Part shown: in pieces, positions 14,364 to 26,600 of the stretch | How positions within the stretch are numbered: the first letter of the stretch is position 1 | Layout: the number at the start of each line of letters is the position of its first letter | From: Scatophagus argus | Taxonomy: Eukaryota; Chordata; Actinopteri; Scatophagidae | DNA: 64,000 nt | Direction of reading: 5' to 3' | Assembly (NCBI RefSeq): GCF_020382885.2 | Contig: NC_058496.1 | Coordinates: forward strand, 17,154,501 to 17,218,500 | The notes under the pieces: generated by a model | What the model saw: the letters and a program-made list of their open reading frames with translations, nothing else | Databases searched by the model: none | Told to the model about the DNA's origin: nothing | Made by a program: the position numbers and the translations under genes

Positions 14364-17300
14364 CCTGCACTGCTAAGATCTCTCCATCCAAAATGAGGCG
14401 AAAATAACATCTTCACCAGCTTGTAAAAAGTGCTGTCTTCCTGTTTGCAGTGTGTTTTTGCACACCGTCTGTCAGTACTTGTTTCCCATCTACGTGACAG
14501 TGAACAGCAGAGGTGTATGGCGGGGCAGAGGAGCCCCCACGTTGAGAGGAGTGAGACGTTCCCTCTGTGACAAAGACGGAAACAAGAGCCAATCACAGCG
14601 TGGTCACTCGTCTTAGCCTCCAATGCTAGAATCATCACCAAGCAAGCAGTGCTGAAGCATAGAACATGTACAGTACGAGACAAATACTAAAAAACATAAG
14701 GAAAATTCCAGACAGTGTGATACTACCTGTATCTGCAGCGTTGTTGTTCATAGACAATGCTTTCAATAAGAGGCATTTCCATCATGTCAAATTTCAGCAG
14801 GGATTGCATTAGAGCTGATCTCAGCCTATGACTCAATTTTACCTGTTTTATGGTAAACAAATCCAGTCAGGATTTGGAGGATTAGTGTCCACATAATTCT
14901 TCGTCATGAAGTACTCTCACTTAATCCGCTCAGTATTTGCATTGGTTTTAAGCTTTTTGCTACCTTGGTGCTTTGAATTGTCCCTTTAAATACGTTCAAC
15001 CACTGCCTGGTTATGAATTATGATGACAAAAGGGCTGTCCGTGCTTGAGAGACGGAGAGTTGTACGCATGTGTGTACGTGTGTGGGAGAGTGAGTGAAGG
15101 GGTTTTGTCAGACAGGTACAAACAGCCTGCCATAAATCCAGATGCTTATAGCTTGGAAAGTTTGAGCCATAAATCGCAGGGCCAGATCAAGGGAATGCGC
15201 ATCCGTGATGGTGAAATCAATTTTATTTAGAACTCATCAAGATCAGCTCTTAGTGTGACAGCACATGACAAAGAAGCAGAGAGGGGCACAGTTAAAGGAT
15301 CTTCAAGTCACTTTCCAACAGCGTTCAAAAGCACAAATGTTTCCATGTCAAGAAAATTGCTTATATTGTTCAGATCCTGACAGGATCTGTTACCACTGGC
15401 TGTAATATCAATATCTTTTGCTAAACATGTTCAGTAGCCAGGACCTCTGCATACAACTAAAGACTGCATTAGAGCTGTGAACTGAATGGGATTTTGCCAA
15501 ATGTTTGTCTTAAAAATCGGATAAGTAAAACACTGAATGAACATAAAAGAATTTGGTGTTTTATTGGCCAGCTGTAGAGTGGAATCAAGTCTTCGAGGAT
15601 GTCTGCTGAGGGAGTGACATGGTTGACTGGTCTCAGATGGTTTCTGTGTTCTTTCCAGATGCACATAAATTGAACATCACAGCTGTAGAAAAAAGTATTG
15701 AATTTCATATAAATCTAAATGCTAATACAAGAGGAAGCAGGGGTGGTGGAGGAGGTTAAACTGCTGAAAGCTGGCAGCAGTGTAAGATGCAGTGCTTATT
15801 GTTGGTGTATGCAGAAAAAAGTTAGGCCATTAAATTGTTACCATGACAAGGCAGCCAGGATACTGCTCACGTGAGATCTGACCTATCGGGGTGCTTCCAC
15901 CTCCTTTGTGTCCTCAGTGTGACAACACCAACATCATTCGTTTTTCACTTTGCCATGTTGGCATTTATGTAGAGACAAACACTCTGTTCTTTGATGTAAA
16001 GTCATGTAGCATGTTGTAGTCTGATCTCAGCATTACAGGCACATCGTTGTCACTTATGATTGGATGATGGACATGAGACTAGCAAATGATGTCCATGCCA
16101 CAAGGCTGCATAGGGTCCTGTGTGCTTACTGATTGCTTTGTATGTGTACTTTTTTGGATGTTGTCAGCATGAAAGAGTTTCTTCCTTTGCAGGGTTGGGG
16201 ATATACACTCAGTTGCAAATCAATTAGCAGGCGAGGCTACTTTGTTTTGTTTATTAAGCACAATTCATACATGAGACAGTTTCAAAGTTATTTACCAACA
16301 AACAAACTTAAAATGAGGTGAAAACAGACTAAAGTTTAGAAAATAACGAAAACAAAAAACATTGCGCAATGAGGTTCATTTGCATGTTCAACAACACTAG
16401 GTGAGAATCAGACAAAATTACCAGGATATTTGAAGGTTTCTTTCCCATCATCCCCCTTGATTAGATTTATGATCCTTCCGGTGGTTGTGTTTATCTCCCC
16501 TGTCACCTTTCAAACACTCGGTCATGTTGGAGCACCAGGTCTGCCGTTTTACATTATTAGTTCCCTGCTGGGGGCACTCCCTCTAATGCAGAGAAGCAGA
16601 GGAAATTGAAGGTGAGGAAGATAGAAGGCGACGGCTCCTGCCTGCTTGTCGCTGGGGGAAGAGGAGGTGGAGGCAGCATTGACGGCCTAATCTCTGGCTC
16701 TGATTATCTTCTCATTACAATCAGACGGGAGCAACTTGAAGAAGAGGAGAATGTGTAATTACGCTCAAATCTCCCATGACTAAAACAGGATAATAAGCAG
16801 GGCTAGAACTGTGTGCTCACATCTAATCATTCAGTTTATTTAGTCATTCGTTCTGCAGCTTTTGACTGTGGTTGAAGATTTTGGTGAGTTTCAGGTGAAA
16901 TGACTAATCACCTGACTTATAGAAGCACTATTTGGAAGCCAAAAATAATTTAAATCGGCACATAATATCTTCAAACACAAGGGAGGCTGCTAGTGTTTTC
17001 TGACTGTTGCATTTATGTCTGTGTTAATATGTTAATAAATAAAAATGTATCAGCACTGCTTTATCAGAAATACCAAAAAAATTTGAGGAGAGCTTCAGCT
17101 ATTCCATCTCCCGTGGCTGCATCTGCCCAACACGAGATAGAAAACACCATTTCCCAAAATGTCAGGACAACTGAAGCATGTAAATAACTACATTCCAATT
17201 GACACCTCGATTTGAATGGTAAATGGCCGAACCCCAGTTTTCCCGCAGAATGGCTGGCAGGGAGAAATGGAGGGGAATAAAACACATATCCAGTAGACCA

Positions 17301-17471
17301 GAGGGAATAAGGCTAACCAAGCATGCGAAATCCTCCTCTCTATCGTATGATGGAAGCATTAACCGCGTGGACAACAAGAAAAAATAACTTTTTAAAAGTT
17401 CTCAAGAGAAGACACAAGAGATGGAAACTAAACCATATTCTTCTTCTTTTTTCATTTTGCGTCTCTCACAG

Positions 17472-17603
17472 TTTAGAGACAACAGCTTGCCAGCCACTCA
17501 AGACCAATGAGAAGAAAGCAGCGGACGCCACGGTGTCCGCAGACAGAGCTGGCTGCATCAAAGGAAAAGGACGTAAACGCCACAGTCATCGCCGGGTCAG
17601 GAG
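17472..17603 (+). CDS. srrm4: srrm4 exon (first in window, probably exon 2)
   Basis: This 132-nt exon has a strong pyrimidine tract and CTCTCACAG acceptor, and an AG|gtgaga donor. It begins and ends in phase 2. It encodes about 43 residues ending GRKRHSHRRVR, which run directly into SPSFDEELSPRP of the next exon. It is poorly conserved, like the matching human segment, so it is called mainly from splice sites and frame. Confidence 0.75.
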
Positions 17604-20600
17604 GTGAGAAAGTCTTTATGCATTTACAGTTGCGAAGCAGGAGCTAATTAAGAAGTTTTCTGATCTCAAAGGTCAAACATGAGAAACCAATGTCCTTCAA
17701 AGTAGTAGGATTGTTGGTCACACTGAAGCATTTCTGATGTCGATGATTATTATTATTATCCATCACAGCTTTGCATATTGACATAATTATACTGGGATAA
17801 ATCAATGAAACAGTACAAAACAATATGCAAAAAATAGATCAATAAATAAGGAACCATGAGGATACTAAATATTTGGATTATTAATAAAATAAAATAATTA
17901 TACATCCACCTCCACGCCTTCCCCACTTATATAAATGAAGTTTATTATTGTGATCCTCCTCTATCTACTATGTAGAGGGATGGGAGGTTAGGGTTTGCAC
18001 AACTTTAACAAGCCCATGTGAAAACTGGGTCATTGCTGCATCAGTCTATCCATACTATGAGATGAGGATGTCAGTGCATCAATAAGCTCATTATGGAACT
18101 CTTCCTCTTATCAAATGTGTTCCTTTCTAACCATAACAGTAGGTTCTCTGTTATAGCTATTCCTGATCCTCCCTGATCCTCCCTGATCACATACTGGATG
18201 TGGGTGACTCAGGTTTTGGCCAGTTAATTGCCATATATTTATTTGCTGTGGTTAGTAAGATCCGCAATAAATAATTTGCAGCCCTTGTCTCTATAGTTTA
18301 AGGCTTTAGCCCTAATGAGGCAATCTGTAGGTTTTGAGGGATGTCATTATGGAATACCTCTCTAAGATGTAAATATACCACCCAGAAAAGTCTTAGTTTA
18401 GAGCATGACAAGAGTATGTGGAAATGATTGCCTGTTTGTGCTCCACAATTTCTCCAGCATTTGCTTAAGTGTGTTGGACCCATGTTTGCCATCATTTTTG
18501 TTGTTCAAAAATACCTGGCAATACCATATGTGTCTGTTTGAATTCCTTCCACATGTTTGAGCTAGTTACCAAGTATGAATACAAACTGAATGCATTACCT
18601 TCAAAGTCTTACAAGTGTGTTATTAGATTTAGTAGCTTATAGAAATTGTTTCTACAATATCTCGTGTTATTAAATCCAGTTTGATGCAGATGTATTATAT
18701 GGGCAGTGGTCTTCCTCACTCATGTGGCCAAAACGGTTGTTAACATGCAAAGATCTGTTACAATAGAGGCCAGTATAGGTATCTATATAGGCTTTGACTG
18801 GCATAATTCGGCTATTTTACATAATGACTTTTAGGTAGTGCTTTAGCTGTTCATCATCAGAGAAGGTGTCTGTGTTCAGTTCAAGTGATTTCATCTGACT
18901 TTGTAAGGAAATTAAGTGGGCTGTGCAATGTTTGAATTTGGTAACACAGAAATATATATATATATATTCTCTGTCTCGCTTGTCTTGGCCTTTGTGCTCA
19001 GGACTTTGTGCCTTGAGGCCACTACTCCACCACTTCGCATGCAATTTGTGATCCGGCTCGTCTTGCATTTTTTCTTTGGATAGGGCTGTGGAGTCCTCTG
19101 ATGTTATAACTTTTTATTTTAAATAATCCCATAATTCAGGATATGTGATGAGATCCGTACTGTGGGTGATGAGGTATGGTCATTCTCCTTCTTTTGTTCA
19201 CATATTGCACAGCCTTGGCTGGGTCCAAAAACTTACAATCTGCTCTGAGAGAGGAGAGGATCTTGAATTTTGTCAGCTTAGCCACTATTGCAGTGCGTTG
19301 TTGTCTGGCAGCGGGTGAGGGTTGGTGAGGGTTGTCTGAGGCTCTCTGCTGATGGATGCACTCAATCTGCTATTGGAAAGCCCATCATATTTGTATTTGC
19401 AGACTTTTATCACCATCTACATTAACTTTTATTCACTTGTCTTTCCTTGAGTTTTTAGTGCATCCACTCGAGGTCTCCTCACATTAATTTGTATGGAAAG
19501 CACTGTATATATTCTACTGTATACTGACTATTTATTCCAGTTTAATCATGGAGCCATCAGAGCTTTGGTGAAGACATATTACGCTATATCTTGCTCACTT
19601 CCAATGAATAGTTTTAAGTTTAAATTATTTGTTTTTGCAGTTCCTTTTGTAGATTTAAGTGGTGGTGATAAAGGATTTTAATAGTGCAAAGAAACTCCTT
19701 CAGGGCTTGATTCTCAGAGGGTAAACAGAGCTAATCTCTATATTGTGGTGCTGGAAATGTAAATAGTCTTATCGGGTTGGGCCCAGTAGAGAAATACAAA
19801 CACGAGAAATTCCACACTTTGTCATTCAGATCTTTTCACCAACACCTTGCACCAAAAGTCTCCTTAACACACCAAGAATAATTTTCGGGCTCCTTATGCT
19901 GAGGTGAGGAAAATCAATTCAGGCAAGATTTTTTTTTTAAAGAAACCTCTTAATTAATCTGACACCTTCAAAGCCTTTGCAGTCACATAGCAGAGAAGCA
20001 GCCAGTGATATGTGAAACACAACTGAAGCCGCATCTGAGGTGTGTTAGAGAGAAAACATGAATCGCTTCTCTTTGGATGAACTTTACCCAGCGGCTGCTT
20101 TTCACAGAGCACAGAGAACATCCAAGCGTGCAGCCTCCTGATAATCACGCGGTTTGCGTGTGTAAGAAAAGACAACTTATTTTAAAAAAAGGATTTATGG
20201 TATTTTTTATCCTTCTGTGAGTTGAAATTACACTGGAGGATTTCTCTGTTCACTAACACCATGGCAGCAAGATATACAAAGTCGTTTGAAACTGAAGCAC
20301 TGAAGCATCACAAGACATCTTGCATAAAGTGATCCAGCACACCTTGTAAGTTTTATTCCTTAAGAAAGGATATTAAGACCATTGACTAGATGTCAGCTGT
20401 AAGGGTCTTGAATTAGCAGAAGGTGTGGAGTGAGAGAAACACTGAGCACATACACACCTCTCATATGTGTTGGCCATATGGGTGCTCCAGTGCTCGAGTA
20501 ACTTCCATAAAGGTAAAGCAGCCACAAGGAAGGATGATCAAAAAACGAATGAACGAATGAATGTAGAAATAATTAAAAGTTCATTTTTTGGTATGTATGT

Positions 20601-23600
20601 GTAAACAACTCAAATAGGAGTAGTTAAAATACAAAAAATTTTTGACTCTTAAATGCCTTTCATGTTTGGGTATACACCCTGGCACCAGACCATACAAAGT
20701 CTTGTATGTGATAGCACTAGACAGTACTAGAAAAAAATTAATTATAAAACACACTGATTTAGACTACACCCTAATTCGCTGTGTTCTGAATACTGATCCT
20801 TTCTGGAAATCACTGATCACAATCATAATGTTTCTAAAACACAGTGTAACCTGTAAACATAAGATTGTAGGCATGTATGTGAAGATCTGTTTGTCAAGAG
20901 TAATAAACACCACAAAAGCACACAACTGTTTTTGGTCAACTCTGACCATAAAGTCAGCTGACAGGAGGAGAATCTGAGTCACAAGAACAACAGCTGCATC
21001 CAGTAATGATTGAGCTTCACAGCCACCAAGGTTCCCTGGCTACCAGCAAATAAGTGATGGAACAGTGTGACCAAGAATAGAAGAAATGCATGAAAAACAC
21101 TGGGTTTGTGTTGATTAATTTCCACTTGGTAAAACGTGGCTAATGAGCTGGATTTATTTCTTTGTCTCAGTTACAAAGCACAGCTAGTTGCTGCCTGAGA
21201 AAAGTGTCAGTTGAGAAAGACGTTGCTTCTTTTGATTTTTATCTTTACTAATTGGACAGCAGCAGCCCACTTTAGCTGACCAAGCACTGTTAATTATCAC
21301 ATGAAATCACAAGGAACCATTTCCCTTAGGTTCTGTTGAATCAGTGAAAACATTTAATTACCTAAAAACCCTGCCTGAACTCCGCTAGAAACATAAGAAA
21401 TCCACCTGATCATCATCATCGAACGAAGTACAGTGCCTCACATTAAGCAAATGATGCATTTTTTTTGTCAATATAATGACATATCTGTAATGTAGTTACA
21501 TATCTATTTAAGTTATCTGTGCATGATTGTGGCAGTGAAAAAAAAAAGCTCTTCAGGAAAATAGGCTGCATTCAGCATTGAGCATATTCTCATCAGATGT
21601 CCCCAAATTCCTTTTTCATACACCATTGTTTTGCACAATCACCATTCCAAGTGAGGCTGGCAATTGACTGCTCTCTCATTCTGCCTTTCATTCTCTCTGC
21701 TTCATCAAAAGAAACTGTTTCTGCTGGCAAGGAAAAAATGCAAATGCTTGCTTCGTGCTCTCTTTCTACAAGGCTAGGGCGGTAGAGGTGTTAATGAGTG
21801 ACAAAGTGTTCTCATTACCAGGAGAGGGTACTTGGGCTTGGTCTGTCTAATCAGCCTTAATGCATTTCACTTCCTAATGCTCCCAAACTGCCGACTACAC
21901 CAAGCAGGGCCATTTATTATAGCAAGACAGTCTCCTGCATCCAGTGAAACCAGCTCATAGTTTCCTGAGCTCTGTGGTTGCATACATAAAGCAGGAGTGC
22001 ACTTTGTCACTGTATGGATCAATTCTGATGGATGGATGGATGGATGGATAGATAGATACTTTATTGATCCTGAGGGAAATTCAAGTGATTACTGATGACT
22101 CAGGTTGAAAAAATAAAAAGCTTTAATAGCATGAAGCTAAAGAAGAAGAAGAAGAATCAGCTTTATTGACAGTATATATATTTTTACATACACACACTGA
22201 ATTCGTCTTCTGCATTTATCCCATCCTTAGTTGAACACACACATGCAACACCCTGCAAATTACATGCAGTGAAACACACACAGGAGCAGTGGGCAGCATC
22301 AAGCGCCCAGGGGGCATATTGGGGGGTTAAGTGCCTTGCTCAAGGGCACATCAGCCGGCTAATGAAGCATTTTTTCACACTCCACCACACCCAAATTTTT
22401 TAACTGTACCAGAGCCACGATGAAACAAACATGGAGACAACTGTGGTCGAAATCAGTATAGAATGACCTGTTGCAGATCTGATTATGTTACGCTGTAAAT
22501 ATCTTTAAATATAAAAAAAATCAGAAAAAAACAAAAAACTCCAGTCACGAGTTCCCTAAGCCCATTTTCATATCTGTGAATAGCTGAAAAAAATGACCTA
22601 ATTGAATGACTTTAGCCATACAATGAAAAACAGTTCCTGAATGAGGGCACTAACAAAAAGAATTGAATGAAAGGATTCTTCGTAATGCATTTTGGAAATA
22701 TGTACTTAGGAAGATGGATTTGGATTAAAGGTAGTTTCTCCTTTGACTGGGGGAAAAGAAAGTGAAGGTCAAGTGGTTTGTCTTGACAGCAGATTACAAT
22801 GAAAAATCACAACAAGATCATAAATAGTTAAAAAAAAAATGCTGCTTGAGATTTTACAGGTAACATGTTGCTTTGATTGCTGTGATAAACTCTAATATCT
22901 GATGGCTAAAAATGAGTGGATGGGTACATCATTCACATTTATTTGTAAATTCATAGAACAGGTCTTTGCTGCATGTACCTTAATACTTTTTCTGTAATGC
23001 CTCATGTATCAATGCCAGCTCCTTCCTCTGCCTTATTTACTACCCTACCATTACTGATGCAAATACTCCATCAAATTCACATCACCTCTGATTTAAATTA
23101 CACCATTTAGAGCTTTTTCCAATAAATCTTATTTTCATCCTCATTATCAAAGCCAAGGTGAAGCTGCATGACTTGCAGTCAAAAGCATCTTCTTGCACAT
23201 CTCTCCTTTATTGTATCAGCCTACATGCTCGCTCACATCCTCCTCTTTGCTTCTTATGAATTTCAGTCTGTCTGTACTTGAAAGATTCATTCAGTGAGCC
23301 TGTGGTGCTTCAAAGGCCGTCATCTCCTTTATCACATCGTCATTTTCAGAGAGCAAAGGAAGTGGACCTCTGGACGGCAATCAAGCTGGTCAACAGATGG
23401 AATCTGACAAGTTTCTTTTCTTTATAATGGTGAATTTACACTTGAAAAGAAAAATGGACGGAGGGCAAAATACGCTGTATGTACAAAGGCACCTGACCGT
23501 TACACTTTTAATGACATTGTTTTCTAGTTTTGCAGCTATAACAGCTTCCACTCTTCTGGCAAGGCTTTCCAGAAGATTTTGGAGTGTTTCTGTGGGAATT

Positions 23601-26600
23601 TTTTCCCATTCATGCAGTAGAGCGTTTGTGAGATCAGACACTAATGTTGGACGGAAAGTCCTGGCTTGCAATCCCTGTTTCAGTTCATCCCAAAGATGTT
23701 TGATGGATTGAGGTCAGGACTCTGTGAGGGCAAGTTCTTCCACACCAAACTCATCCAACCATGTCTTTATGGACTTTGCTTTGTGCACTGGGGCACAGTC
23801 ATGCTGGAACAGAAACGGGCCTTCCCCAAACTGTTGCCACAAAGGTGGAAGCATAGCAATGTCCAAAATGTCTTGGTATGCCGAAGCATTAAGATTTCCC
23901 TTCACTGGAATTGAGGGGCCCAACCCCTGAAAAACTGCACCATAAAGAGGAATGTCTGGATACTTTTGTCTAGCACATATGTCAAACTGGTCCACAGGAG
24001 GGCCGCAGTGGCTGCAGGTTTTTGTGCCAACCAACCAAGAGCACACCGTTTGACCAATCAACTGTCTGAAGACGGAGATCAGTTGATTAAATGAGTCAAG
24101 TCTGGTGTGCTGCTACTTGGTTGGAAAGAAAACCTGCAGCCACACCGGCCCTCCTGTGGACCAGTTTGACATGCCTTCTGTCATTTTCTACACCCAAGTT
24201 GATGTGATAGATGGTAAAATCTTTGAGTTGGCTGCTTTTTTGGTTCATATAGATGCAGTGGTGCTATTTGCAAAAGGGCTGTGTCAACTGGAAAATAGAT
24301 CACAGCATGTGATGATGCAAAATACACTCTTAGTCTCAGTCTGTCAAAACAAATGCATAACACATTCTGTGGTTCTGCTGGAGCTTTGTCAAGTCTCAGC
24401 AAATTCACTTCAGTGATCTCACGTTGGGCTAAAAATTTTTTAACAGAAATTCTGCCTCACAAACCAGAGGCGAGCAGTTTGAGAGGAGGAGAAAGATGCT
24501 TGTCATTGTGAGAAGTGTAGGGTTCAGTAGGTTTTGTACTTCAGTCAGGAAAAGTTGTCCTCAACTAATGATTTTGATCGTTTTAAAAACTTACTTTAAA
24601 GTTCTTGCTCTGGAGAAAGGTTCAAACAATTCACAGACATTAATAAAATGACTCTTACAAGCACGCCAACTGAAGTACTGAAGTGGAGTACTCCGTTAAG
24701 ATTAAAAACTCTTCTCTCCAACATTTTGCTGAACATATTTTGTTAGTCTAACAAAATTAACATGAAGGTTCAGTATCAGTGTCAGAAATAAAGAATTTCA
24801 AATTATTAGACCAATTCAAAACAAATTTAAAATGTACGCTCACTGCTGAAATAATCAAATCATGCATTTATCAGGCCAATTCAGGCCAGTTATCTAACTA
24901 TTTAATGTCCGACTATACGGTGTCAAACGGTATGTTTCAAGAACAGATAGAAAGGGAAAAAAGAAAACAGATTCAGTAGTCAGTAGCCAGTAGACATGAA
25001 TCATATCAAAGGACCCTGATATGACTCCTGTGAAGTCGTCAGCTATGTACACTGGCAGTGGTTCTATCACACATCTATCTTGTGCTCTCATCAGTCTTGA
25101 CTTCAGGGAAGTTCACTGGCATGTGATCTGCTCTGTGCTTTGTACCAGTCTGGATAGGATTTCATCATCCTGTTGTGATGGGATCAGCTCATATGGGACA
25201 TTTGGCTCACAGATAATCTTACTTATTTTTGTCAGGATCAATCAGAGTGCATTTATGTGCAGTTGTGAGATGCCAGTGATGAGTCATGAGGATTATTTCA
25301 CCCCACTTGTGCTGTTATTTTACTGCAAATAGTTTTGGACAAAAGACTTTCATAGAGGCAGTTTCACACTGTTATTGCAATACCATTGCAGTGGAGTGGG
25401 AGCAGAATTTTCAGGCATGGATATACCAAAACTGGGAAAAATAAAACAATAACTATCTGCGGGATGGATAATACTAGTAAAGGGAAAAAAAAATACTGCA
25501 ATTTGAGTGAACTATTCCTTTAACACTCAGCAGCTGAGATTTCACATATCATATTCTATCAATGGAGTGAATACAGAGGAGTCTCCTATGTCTCTGTTTG
25601 CAGCCCCTCCTTTGATGAGGAACTCTCTCCTCGGCCCAAGGGGAAGAAGAAGAAGAGAAAGTCCCAAAGGAAGAGGAAAAGGAAAAGGTCAGTTCCCAAA
25701 ATGAGATGACTCTGCAGTGAGGTGTATTGTTAGCCACCTTTTGTCATGTTTCCCAAAATAAATAAATTTAGAGCTGTACAAAAGAATGTCTGGGTTCTTG
25801 CTAGAGTTCATGTTTACTTGTTCTCCTGCTGTAGGTCTCCTTCCCGCAGCCTCTCGCCACTGAGGAAGAAGAAAAAGAAGAAGAAGAAAAGCTCCAAGAA
25901 AAGCAAACGGCATAGGTAGTTCTTGCTTTCTATGACAATAGTTGCAAAATGGTGTGACATTTATTTTTAGGTAACCAAAATCATATTTTTGCCTTATTCC
26001 AGGTATACCTCAAAAAAGTCAAAACACAGGTACGTATCTGTTTATTGCAAGGTCTTGTGAGTAATTTTTGCATGTTTTGAGGTTGTGTGTCAGTAAGTTC
26101 TACTGGTTAAAATGTTTTGATAAAAGAGCAATGTTTAAAGGAAAACAGTTCTCACTTGGATAAATTTGCATCATAAATGTGGTTCAACATTTGACGTTAT
26201 TTAAGATTGCTGGAATTCCAACTTAAAATCCAGTTCCCTTTCCGGCATGTAGTATCAGTGAGAGAACAGGCTGTATGTACAGACTTTGACAGTCTTAATA
26301 CTCCTTGCTTATGATTCTTTTCTCTTTCATCTCACCAGCTCTTCAAGTTTAAAACGTAAGAGGAAGGATGAGCGCAAGCACAAGAAAAGGTCAGTCTGTG
26401 ATTCTTGCATCTGAATCATGTACTCTTTAAATTCTACACACACACACACACATTCTACACAGTCTTGCTTCCATCACTTTTGGGGATATTACATAGACTT
26501 ACATTTATTTCCTGGAGGCTTAACCACCACCTGACCATGACCGTAAACCTTACTTGCCCAAACATAAGATCAGCCTCAGCTTCAAGCAAGTCTTCACCTT

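Larger units (their letters stand above)
1..17471 (+). other. srrm4: part of srrm4 intron 1, no coding exon recognised
   Basis: This stretch lies before the first srrm4 exon I can identify, which begins at 17472. I looked for a segment resembling the known SRRM4 start exon (a short N-terminus containing a QLFEKFWRGTFKA-like motif) and found none. The start codon and promoter are therefore probably left of the window. The stretch contains scattered microsatellites, a MITE fragment near 1.5 kb, a LINE 3' end near 5.7-6.3 kb and a hairpin cluster near 2.0 kb. Open frames up to about 134 codons occur on both strands, but none has splice sites or a recognisable domain. Confidence 0.6.
17604..25603 (+). 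other. srrm4: srrm4 intron, repeat-rich
   Basis: No exon is recognised here. The intron holds a degraded L1-type fragment, LINE tails, a dispersed repeat at 22.1-22.4 kb, a Tc1-like remnant and an adjacent MITE, each listed separately. The rest is AT-rich unique-looking sequence. Confidence 0.65.

Noticed and set aside
14336-14683. 115-codon - strand frame with a hydrophobic, signal-like N-terminus
   Set aside because: The end is encoded by a CA microsatellite and there is no further support, so it is most likely chance.
23470-24061. Transposase-like frames considered as a host gene
   Set aside because: Frames are broken, the DNA-binding half is absent and terminal repeats flank them. This is a dead Tc1 copy.
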